Shown: in pieces, positions 26,101-38,100 of the stretch
Layout of the letters: every line of letters begins with the position of its first letter
Position numbering within the stretch: the first letter of the stretch is position 1
Assembly (NCBI GenBank): GCA_963971225.1
Contig: OZ020269.1
Span: 22,602,190 to 22,666,189, forward strand
Reading direction: 5' to 3'
Length of the DNA stretch: 64,000 bases
DNA from: Melieria omissa
Lineage: Eukaryota; Arthropoda; Insecta; Diptera; Ulidiidae
Notes under the pieces: model-generated
What the model was told of the DNA's origin: nothing
The model's database searches: none
What the model saw: only the letters and a program-made list of their open reading frames with translations
Position numbers and translations under genes: made by a program

Positions 26101-29100
26101 CCTTTATTAAACCATCGAACTGGTTTGTCCCGGTTTAAGACTTTGTTGGTTAGCTCCCAAGTGATTTCAAAAGGGATTCACAATGGGCTTTTTTGCCTTT
26201 TGAATGGAAGTACAGTATGTGTTGTGAACACCGTTCCGTACCTTACCTAACCTAACCTTTCCTAACCTAACCTAATTTTTGGTACTAAAACGAACCATAA
26301 TTAGTTGAATTGGTCCCTCGAAAGGACGATTATTTCGACCGTAAAATCTATGTAACTCCCGGTAACATTCTACAACTGAAGCATGGCTTTCTAAATGTGC
26401 TTGCAAAATATAATATATAATTATATATAATAATTTATATATTTATGATTAATTGCCCAAACCAAACTGAACACAATTGATAATAACATTGCCAGATCTA
26501 CAATTTGATTACCATTTCATTGTTGTCGAAGAAAGGAATCTCTAAAAAAAACACCCGATACCAGAAAGACATTGATTTATAGCCGACAAAGCTGTTTCTT
26601 AGCAGGAAACTACAAAGCTGTGAGAGTTCAAAACATGTCCTTTTTAAAGAAAATAAAATTGTCCTACGATATAATATAATTAGTCCCACTGTTCAAATTT
26701 GTTCAGGAGGTCGTCACATAAATGATTGCCGAAAACTTAGCTTAAAATTCCGCTTTGGTGAAGTTGCCATGAGGTATTAGATAGAAGTACATATACGCTT
26801 TTTTATGCATATTTTTTTATATTTTTTGGCATATATTTTTTAAATGGCTGCAGCATATTGAATTGCTTATGTATTCTTTACACTTTTATTTTATAAATAG
26901 AAATTCTGAGATGTGTTGTTTTGTGTAAACTTAGCACAGAAATTTGTAAATGTGAATTGGCGTTATTGTGTACCAAGTTGAGTGTAGAAGTTTGTCGGGC
27001 AACTATTAAACAACTCAACATTGAACAGACAAACTTATTAGTAAACTTAAACTTGAAAAGTCAATTTGCATTAATGAGTATTTTTTTGTAGAGTTTTTAA
27101 CAATTAAGTGAATATATTTGTGTGTATGTTTGTGTGATAGGGAGGTTTCCTTGACTGCTATACTGAAAATCTCAAAAAATTCTGAATATTATATTAAGAC
27201 AAAATAAAATTGATTAAAAAATTAATACAAAAAATAATAAAAAAAAAATTTACTTTATTATTTAAAAATTTATTGTTACTTAATGCAACAAATTTCTGGT
27301 TTGGGAATCGCATCATAAGTTTTTTTTGGGTGGTGCAAAGTGCAAATACAACTTTATGAAAGGTTACAACTGGAAAAGGCCTCAAGCGTTCAGCGGATAG
27401 CGCGCTGGCTTCTCATACCAAAACCTCTCGGTTCGAGTCCCAACTAAGGCTGGTGAAATATCTTCTATCACTTTCCACATGAAGCAGATAAGTATTAAAA
27501 AAATCACATAATTCAGAATCTTCCTGAGATTTTCAGCATAGCTTGTTTCGGTTAGTAGTAACCACTTTAATCATGAAACGGGCAACAAATGCAGCAGCAG
27601 CTGTCGCAGAAGCTATCACAGACACTTTAAGAATCTCTCAACTTGCTGCCACAATTTTTGCCAATCAAAGTTAACTTCTGGGTTAACAAAAACAAACAAA
27701 AGCACAAATTCTAAGCAACGTCAAACGTTCAACAAAAATAAATGTGCAAACTGAAAAAAACCCACATGCAGCGGCAACAAAAGCAAAATGTAAACATTGG
27801 AAATACCTGCTGCCTGTGGCGCCGCTGCCGTAGCGGTCTTCGCTGTCGTGCGAGTGATGCGATGGCGGCACGGGGCGTTGTCGTGTCGAGCTGTAGCCAC
27901 TGGTGCCGCTGCTCGATGGTGTCGCATAGGCGGACGAGTTGCGCGACGAGGCGTCGTCGCGCGAATTGCGTCGCGCCTCCAAGCGTTCGCGATACGAAGA
28001 CACGCCCGAGCTGGCAGACGCTGTGGACGCAGCGGCACTGCTAGGTGCCGCCTTCGATGTGCTCGACACGGCGCTGGACGGTTTCGTCTTGGTGTCAACT
28101 TCGTCCTCGGACTCCTCGGAGGAGGTTTCCTCTTCGCTGCTCGATTCGGTTTCGGCCTTCTTCTTGTCGGCGCTCGGCGCAGGCGTGCTGTGCTGCGGCA
28201 GGAAGCGACTGACGAAGGGCTTCTTCTCGTTGGCGGCGGCAGCAGCGGCTGCTGTTGCTGCAGCGCTAGGACGCGTGCGCGCCGGACTGTCGCGCGCTGT
28301 CGAAAAGCGAGCTGCATTGGAGCTGCTGGGCGCAGCGGCGGCCGCCGAACTGGTCGAACTCTCGGTGGAGCCGGTCGAGTCGCTGCTGCCCGAGCGTGTC
28401 GTCTTCTTGACGGCAGCCACTTGCGCCGACACGGGCGCCTTCGACTGTTGAATGGGAGGAGATGTGAGAGAGCCATCAGATACGGTTTCAGTGGCGCTGA
28501 CGGCCGGCTGTGAGTTGCATTTGGTGCGTGTGGACGGTTTTAGATTTTCGAAATTTTTGTTGATGCGATTTTGTTGATGTGGTGTGATGAGAGCGAAGCA
28601 AGCGAGCGAACGAGCGAAGAACGAGCGCACGTTTTTTGGCACAAATAGAGAGAAATAAAATCAATTGTGCGCATAAGAGAAGTGAAGAAGTGTGGTCGGT
28701 TTCGAGAGGTCAGAATGCAGGGACACATATTTTTTTATAAATTTAAATAAAATTTTTATTCATGATGTTTGTGTGTGTGTGTGTACAAAACTGATTTGGT
28801 AGAACATCAAAGGGTTCAAGATATGCAAACGAAATAGGATTTTCATGAAATTCACAAACTAAAATTTGGTAAAACAGCAACTGGACTGATTGCCTAAAGA
28901 CAGAAAATGCCACACAGAACGGGAAAAAAATTCAGATTGATGAAAAACAAATACAAAGGCAAAAGATTCAAACAATATTTTGATTTTAAGGGGTTTGCCA
29001 AAAACGATTTACAAAACGCACAAAGATGAAAATGTGAAGGGAATGCAAGCAAATGTAAAGAGCTGAAAATATTGTTGTTGTTGTTGTTTTTGCTGTTGAC

Positions 29101-32100
29101 ATTATCTTACAAACGTGAGCTGCACAAATTTGGAGTTTGTTGCATCACTTTTGTGATCTGTAGTGTCATGCTTTGTTGTAATGAAGAGCTAAAGGGGTAT
29201 TCACAACCAGTATAACAATAAATTATGCTCAGTAAGTCACAGTGGTGCACACAGGATTTTATTTGGAGGGTTTGTAAACAACTTGTGAGACTAATGTTAT
29301 TTCAAATCGTATTTGTCAATAACGACTTTTGTTACAAAAAGATATTTTAAAGGGATTTTAACCCGAACCATCCTCTTGTGTGGACCATTGCTCAGTCAGT
29401 CAGTCTTATCTTTCCTTCTTGGGATAAATCTGGTTCCGTCTCGACTCTGGCTGTGTCTCTTATTGGCCACAGCTCAGTCAGATTAGTGAGAAGTGCCGAG
29501 TTCTGTTTTCTCTTCTTTGAAATGTTTTGTAACTAACAACGGAAAAAGCCATAAATATTTTCATACAAATCTGACTATCGCCTCAATACTTAAAATTATA
29601 GCTTTCTCATACTGAGAATAGATTCTTCACTCTTCTTTTAAGAAGCGAAATTTCTGTACAAAAAAGAATCTAAAAAGATGTTCGTTTCAATCTGCATATC
29701 TCCCGAACATTTACCGATGATAGCTCAGTAAAACTGAAATACACTGAACTCTTTCGGTAAATTCCGAACCGGTGATTTTTTAGCCACCTGAAATCTGCCA
29801 TCACCAGTGAATCTTCAGCATGTTCCCAGAAAGGTTCTTTCTCCTTGAAAACGGAACAAAAGAAGATAATGGAATTGAGATTTTCTTTTTCTTGTTTCAC
29901 TGCTACAACATCGAAACCCATACAGATTTGTGTAATCACTAATGGTTCAATTGGAATATTCAGATATTAAAAGTCCAGGAATCAGAGTAGTTATTCCATT
30001 AACCACTTCGAAATCCATAAAAATACTAAAGAGATCCCGATATCTCTCCAACATTTCCCAATGTTAGCTCATTCAAACTAATCAGAAAAGTAGAACCCAC
30101 TAGTTTTCTGTACTGTGAATACCCCTACAATCATTTTCGTTCAATATAGCATTGACAAATGCACCAACAATGGCAACAAGGCTGGCAATGACTATGACGA
30201 TGACTACAGCCGCTTTTGATAGCCGAAAGCATTCAATTGTGTGTGTGTTTTTTTTTGTTTGCACTAAAAATACCAATTTTTACATTTTGCTAGCAGGACA
30301 TCAGAAATTTAACACAAATTCTTTTGAAATCATTTCAGCTTACAAACAAATTTTTTGTAACCTATGAAAAGTGAAGCGCAGTTATATCGAAACTGAAATG
30401 GCAGTGCATTGAAAATTTGATGGTTGGGTGCGTTTTGTGTGGACAAGTTTATGGATGATCGATATGTATTGGTTATTTGGCAGGATTAGTGGAATTATTG
30501 CTGGTTTTATTTTGGTTTTGTGAAGCTTTTGTTTGTATGAAAATCGAAGATTAAGCAAATCAACATCACTACCAAATCGTTTTTCTACTTTTATATGGTT
30601 TTTTGTTTCGTTTTGGATTTGTTTTTTTTTTTTCAATAGCAACTAAGCTAGTTTCCGTTATTTACAAACAAACAAACTATGGGTTACCGATTTTCCAAAC
30701 ATGAAATAATAAAATAAATATTTCTTTCATACTTTTTTACATGTAAAAAGTGCATAAATTTTATTTCGGTATTTTCGTTCAATATTTCGTATAAGTTTAC
30801 AGTATATAAAGTATGTGTATAGTGTTGTTGTTGTCTATCAATAACTTGGCAACGAAAAGGTAAGAGATGTTCATTTCACTGTACGTGCTGTACAAACTAA
30901 ATGTGTGTGTGTTAACATATTTCTGGGCAATAAATATGATAAAAGGATGCGATACAATTTCATAAAAATAAATTTCTGATGTCCACTTTGGTTTGGCGGT
31001 GTCGAGGCTTTGAACATTTTCGGTTTGAAATGAGTGTAAAAAGGAAAGTAGCTTAAAAAATATTTGATAAAGTAGTAAGGAAATTTATAAAATTTTTAAA
31101 AAATTATTTAAAAAAATTTAAAAAAAATTAATAAAAATTTTTTGCTCATTTAAATAAAATCATTTCATGTACCAATCATTAGAATAAAATTAAAAACAAT
31201 AAATTTAAAAAATAGTAAGAAATTATCAACAAGAAAACATTGAAGTGATATAGAAAATTATAAATAATCATTATTAAATAATAAAAGACAATTGTTAATT
31301 AAAAAAAAATAGTGAGAAATTATTCAAAAATTATGTTACAAATTATGTTAATAATTAAAAAAAACTAAAAGAGAAAATTTTAATATTTAAAGCCATAAAT
31401 AATTTTGAAAAAAAATAAAAGTATTTTAACTTAAAATTTCTTTGAACAAAGTTTTTAAAAAACAAAAAGTGATATAGAAAATTACATATAATCATTATTA
31501 AATAATAAAACACAATTTTTAATTTAAAACAATAGTGAGAAATTATTCAAAAATTATGTTAATAATTAAAAAAATTAAAAAACACAATTTTAATATGTAA
31601 AACCCATAACAAATTTTGAAATAGAAATAAAAAATAAAAATATTTTTTATTTCTAAAAAAAACAAACAACTTAACATTTCTTTGAATAAAGTTTAAAAAA
31701 AAGTGATATAGTGATAAGTGATTATTCAATAAAAAACACAATTTTTAATTTAAAACAAATAGTGGGAAATTATTCAAAAATTATGTTAATAATTTTAAAA
31801 AATTTTAAAAACAAAATTTTAATATGTAAAAACCACAAAATAATTTTGAGATAGAAATAAAAAATATTTTAAATTAATATTTCTTTGAATAAAGGTTTTT
31901 TGCAAAACTAACAAAAATTACAAAAAATTATTTTTACTTTTAAATAAATTCAATTTCTTTTAGGGTTTTATAAAAAAAAATTGGAATCAAAAAATAAATA
32001 AAAATAATTCAGTTCTACAAATTAAAGTTAAACAAAATAATAATTGAATAATTAATTTAAAAAGTAATCGATTTTCTTTAATGAAAACATTTGAATTAAA

Positions 32101-35100
32101 AAATAATTCAAAACAATTAATTCTTGTTCATTTAGTTAAGTTTTTTAAGTTCAGGTAAAACAAAAATTGTAATGAATTTTAAAATAATTTATTGTCTTTA
32201 ATACAAATATTTGAATATAAAAATAATTTAAAAAATTTTAATAAATTTTTTAAATTAAATTCAGGTAAAATCAAAAATTTAATGAAAAATTAATTTTAAA
32301 AAATTAATTAATTAAAAAAAACATTTGTTCTTTAATGAAAATATTGCAATAAAAACATTTTTTAAGTTGGTAAAAACAAGTAACTACTTTTGTTTTTATA
32401 ATAAAAAAAATCAAAAAACTGTATGCTGAAAATATTAATTATTAAAAACAACATTGAATTAAAAAAAAAATTTTTAATATTTAAAATTGTCTTACAAAAC
32501 CAAATTTTAATTCAAAAATATTTAAATTAATTACATAAATAACAAAAATTTTAAGAAATTCTATTGAAAAGTGAAAATTATGTATTTAAAAAAAATTAAA
32601 ATAAATAAATAATTAAAATTAAAAAAAAATTAAATTAATTGTAAATAAAAAAAATTTTATACTATTTAATTGAAAATAAATGTAAATAAAGGTTTTCAAA
32701 AAAAAATGTATATCGAAATATAAAAAAATTATTTTCAGTAAGTTGTAATTATGGAATATTTACGGATTTCTTTATTAAAAATAAATGATATTTTTTTAAA
32801 TATTTTTAAAATCCGATACAACATCATTTAGAAAATATGTTAAATATTTTTTAATATTAAAAAAACATTTTTTCTACTCTCAGTCAAAGAATGTGTCTGA
32901 AATTATTTTATATTTCTTTTTCGGAACTACAAAAAGTTCATTAAACTTTGAAATCTTCACTTCTGAATAATTTCCTCGTATCCAACCGAAAAAAAATCCA
33001 AGCCATTGCCATATGATTTTTCAACAAAGCAGCTTCTAGTATGTTTACTGTTTGTTGGCGCGTAAACAATTTACTTATAAACAAAAAAATTAATGAAAAA
33101 AAACACAAGTTAAATTGTAATGAAAAATGTACAAAAGTTAAGAGAATAAATAGCACAGACAGGAATCGTTTTATAGTATAAAAGTATTTCCAAGTGTAAG
33201 GAAAGTGTGAATGGAAACAAAGAAGAGGACAACAATAACGAGGTATACTTAGTCTTAGTTAAGTACTTAAGCAATTCAAGTGGGATTTGTCAACGTTTAG
33301 CAAGTGATTGAGCTCATTTTTGGAGGGGGGATATGGACGAATCTCGTACAAGGAGTTGAAGCATTTGACGGTTGACAGCTCTAATCAAAACCCTAGATAA
33401 CCTAACTTCCTACAAATGTCCTCAAATAGCACCAAATTGCAGACCGCCCTTACTCTAAGTCTGCTCTTCTTCTTCACTTTCTTCCTCTTCGGTCTCCTCC
33501 TCCTCTGTCTCTTCTTCCTCTGTTTCTTCTTCTGTCGTTTCCTCCTCCGTGTCATCTTGCGCTGCTTGCGCTGTGTCAGCCACAGCCGCTTCGTCATTAT
33601 CATTGCCTGCCTTGATCGAGTGCACTGCGGCGTCTTTGTGTTCTTCGTCTTTGTTTGTCATTATATCTTCTGACGCCGTTGTTTCTATGTGCTTTTCACT
33701 GTCATCGTTCGTGCCCAACGCATCGTGAAAACTGTCTTCGGTTGACTCTTCCCCAGTGTCAACTTGCGCCTCTGTCGTTGCGTTTGCCTCTGCTTCTCTT
33801 TCGGCGTCCTCCTCATCTTCCTCATCACTCTCTTCTTCCTCCTCTTCCTCATCTTCTTCCTCTTCTTCTTCTTCTTTCCCTGCAACTCCCGCCCCTGTTT
33901 CACTCACTGCAGCCGCAGCACCGCCCTCACTACCTCCAGCTGCATTCGCTGCCTCTGCCTCAACCTCCTCATCCTCATCGTCGTCGTCTGTTCCCTCCTC
34001 CGTGCCGCTATCTTCTTCATTTGCTTCATTCACACTTACCTCGGCCCTTGGCGGTGTCCTACGCACTGGTGAGGCATGATTCGAACTGTCGCTCTCCTCG
34101 CTGGTGCCCTGCGTTGTGCGCTTCAACGCTGCCACGCGTTCCGCTGTGGGGCGTTCCGTGTCAGTTGCGCTCGCAGCAGCCGTAGCTGCGGTCGACGAAC
34201 CGGGCGCATTCTTGTTCTGCTTTTTGATGCGGCTAATCTCATCGTCTTCGGAGATTTGCCTTTGCGCTGCCGACGTCGGTTTGGGTCGCTGCATGGACGC
34301 CTTTTGCGCCTGAATGGCTGCCTGAACCGCGGCCTGTGCGGCCACGTCCGTCTTCTTCTCCTTCTTCTCCTTTCCAATGTCGGCCAGGCGCTGTATGACG
34401 CGCGCACAGTCGCTCAGGCGTATGATGCCACTAAGCTGACCGCGCGACGCATCCTCGCCGCTCTGCACGCGGTCCTTCTTCTTCTCCAGCTCCTGTCGCT
34501 GCGACTGTTGCTGCTCGCTGTCGCTGTCCTCGTTCTGGTGCGAGCGCACAAAACGCGAACGGAAACGCGACGACTTGCCCGACCGTGTGGGCTGCTCGTT
34601 TTCGTCATTCTCGTAGTCGTAGTCGCGTCCGTAACGACTGGAGTCGCCATAGCGATCGGTCTGGCTGCGCACCGGGCGCTCGCCAAACTTGCGGCCGCCC
34701 AGCACCGGCTCGTCGTTGTAGCCGATGCGATCTTCCTGCTGGCGGAACTGCGTGGCCAAGCGATGATCGCTCTTCGAGCGCATCAGGCCCGGTTGCAGCG
34801 CCGACTGCGGTGCCAAATGTACACTGCTCGCCGAGCCGGCAGTGGTGTGCGGCATGATGTTCAAATCGCCAAACGTGGCCAGATTCATGACCAACTGATT
34901 GGGATCAATGGAGACCAAGAAGCGCACGCGTCGGCTGTAGTCGGCGTTTTCGTACTCGTAGTGGCGCAGGAACTCGACCGTTTTCATAAAGATCTCCTTG
35001 GTATCCATCAGCTCGCAATCGTCCCACTCGACCGCCTCGTTCATGTACTTGTCCACCACATCGCAATTGCTGGTAATATTGGTGATCTCCTGGTCGAGGT

Positions 35101-38100
35101 TCTCCTTCAGCGTGATTAGGTTACGCAATTCGACGCCCAGATAGCGATCGATTTCGCCCTTCAACTGATCGGAACGATCCTTGATCGCTTTGGTGATGCG
35201 TCGATAGATCTCGTCGATTTCCTCCGTCACACTGACGCAGTTCGTTTGCAGACTAATGGTGTTCTTCTCGATAACGGCGAGCGTATCCTGCAGGCGGTGC
35301 ATACTGCGGCGAATCTGAGGGAAGGTGAAAGTGGGACTTGAGTTTTCATTGTGCTTTATGTGAGAGCAGGAAAATAACCTGTGAGTTGAAGCGGGTGATT
35401 TCGCGGCGCAAAATGTCCATGTGCGCACTCTTGCAGTCCTCGCAGATTTTCTTCTCGCAGTGAGCGCAATGGGACAGATAAGCCTTCTCCGAGCAAACAC
35501 CACAGCGCTCCATGATTTGGCCTGAAAGTGCAAGAGAGGTTTTGAATGATTTAAAACATTGTTAAACAAAATCAAAAGTTTATTTTCAAAGATGAAAGGA
35601 CTTCCAAGCGACAGTTTATTAATTGTTGAATTCAATGAATTGAAGAAACCTAAGCTTTCCTAACCTAACTTCTAACTCCAGAATTATAATAAAATTTAAA
35701 TATTCTTAGGGTTACTAGAGCGTTGAGTCAAAGAAAATAAAAACAAACCTCTTCTTAGCTCTTGTCTTCAACTTCTAACCTGAAATCTCTCACTTCTAAC
35801 CTTTAATCTTTAATATTTTACTAACCTCCAAACCTTAAACTCTAAAAAAAGCAATACAAAAAATACAAAATAATGCGTAATCCCCAACCTATAACTTTTC
35901 ATTTATAGCTTTTAAACTCTAATCGTTAACCTCAAATCTCCAACTAACTTTTAACCGCTAACTTTTACCATTTTTATCTTTGATCTTTAATATCAAATTT
36001 CTAACATTTAACTTGTAAACTCTAGTCTCAAACTTTTAACCTCTTACTTGTAAAATTTCCCTTCTAACATGTCCCTTTTTAACATTTCCCTTCGAATCTC
36101 TGATTTTTAATCTCTGAGGGAGTATATCCCTAATCAATTAATTCGAATCTCTAAAGTCTTCTCAAATCTTCTTAAAATAACTTCTTACCTCAAATCTCTA
36201 CTTTTTAACCTTTAATGACTAAAGATAAGGGGATCCATAACATCTAACCTCTTACCTTTTATCTCCAGCTTCTAATTTCTAATCTTTAATCTATAATTTT
36301 TAACTCTCCATCTCTGAAATTTTGACTATAACTTCTTATTTCTAACCTCTTATCTCTAACTTCTAATCTTTTGCCTTATCTTTAACTTCTAATCTGTGAA
36401 ATTCTTCCTATAACTTCTTTTCTCTAATCTCTAACCTGTAATATCTAATCTCTACCTTCTAATATTGATTCTCTAACCTCTTATCTGTTATATCTGACCT
36501 CCTATCCTATATATATAACTATAACTTTTAATCTCTAACCTCTAAGTTTGAACCTATGATCTTTAACCACTTATCTCTGAAATTGTATTCTTCAACATCT
36601 TATCTTTGACCTCTTTTCTATAACCTCTAATATATAACCTCCAATCTCTGACTTCTTATCTCTAACATCTGATCTGTAACCACTAATCTCTGAAACTTAA
36701 CTTCTAACCTCTTATCCCTAACTTCTAATCTATAACTTCTTAGCTCTAATCCACCTTTAATCTTCTAAATCTAATATTAGCCTCAAATCTATTATCTCTG
36801 ACCTGTTATTTCTAGCTACTAATCTCCAATCTTTGCCTCAATCTTGATACTTTAACCTCTAATCTCCAACCTCTAATCTTTAACATCTAATCTCTGAAAT
36901 TTAACCACTAATCTCTTATCCATTACCTGTATCCTACCCTCTAACCTCTTATCTCTAACTTCTAATCCCTTACCTCTAATCTCTACCATCTGGTCTCCAA
37001 CTGATCTTCAACCTTTTTTCTCCGAAATTTAATCTCTACTTTAACCTCTAATCTCTAACCTTTAATCTACAACCTCAACCGTCTCAGCTTTAATCTTTAA
37101 CTTGTAATCTCTCAAATTTAAGTCTATAAGTCTTTAGTCTATAACCTGTATCCTCTAACCTCTTATCTCCTTTGATCTCTGAACCCGTATCTCTAACTTC
37201 TGATATCTTAGCTCTAAATTCTGACCTCTAATCTCTTATCTCTAACCGCTTATCTCTTATCTCTAATCTCAAACATCTGATCTCTGATTTCTAACCTCTA
37301 ACCTTTTATCTCTAATTTCTATCCTCTAATCTATAACTTTTGATCCTTTATCTGTAACTTCTGATTCCTAATCCTTAACCTCCAATCCCTAGTCCCCAAT
37401 CTTTTGCTTCTAATCTCGAATTTCTAACCTCTGATCTCTAATTTCTGACTTTTTTTCTCTAATCTCTAATCGGTGATCTCTTATTTCTAGCTTATTATTA
37501 TCTTATTTCTCTTATTTTGATGACTAACCTCAATATCGAATCTCTAATGGTAAACCCCTAGTTTTTACCAGATAGTTTCTGTAAATTTACCTACAACTTC
37601 TAATCTCTAACCTCTAATCTCTTACTTCTTACCTCTAACTTCTAATCTGCAATTTTTGACCTCTGTTCTCTAACTTCTGATCGCTATCCTCTAATCTCTA
37701 ACCTCGAATATGAAACTTCTAACCCTACAGAACTTCAAACAATCAAACTTGTAACCTTTAACCTAACCTAACCTGGCAACCTCATACCCAACCTAATCCA
37801 ATCTTAATCCAATGAATAACTTATTAACAAAATGCAGAACGTTCCCATTGCACTAATTCCCCCCATTCAACTGGATGGATAACAACACTCAAGAACAACT
37901 GACAATTGACAGCCATATTCATGCATAAACTTTTATAATTTTCTCTCAAAAAAATGTATTCGGCTTTTTAACAATTTATTTTCTTTACAAAATTTGCGAA
38001 TGATTTGTGCAATTTGCATATGGAAAATATTTTTCAAAGCACACAAATGCGCTCAGGTACATATCGAGTGCCATAGGGCAACACAAGGACAACGAATATG

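Noticed and set aside
27797..28513. Plus-strand Arg/Cys-rich frame opposite thin exon 5
   Set aside because: Antisense of Ser/Ala-rich coding sequence; the minus-strand reading fits the splice phases.
34076..35119. 347-codon plus-strand frame opposite thin exon 4
   Set aside because: Shadow of the exon's GC-rich codon use; the minus strand carries the recognisable coiled coil and splice sites.
35650..37785. True interstitial telomere
   Set aside because: Units are 7 nt and diverged (TAACCTC), not the TTAGG pentamer, and Diptera lack that telomere; kept only as a hypothesis of origin.
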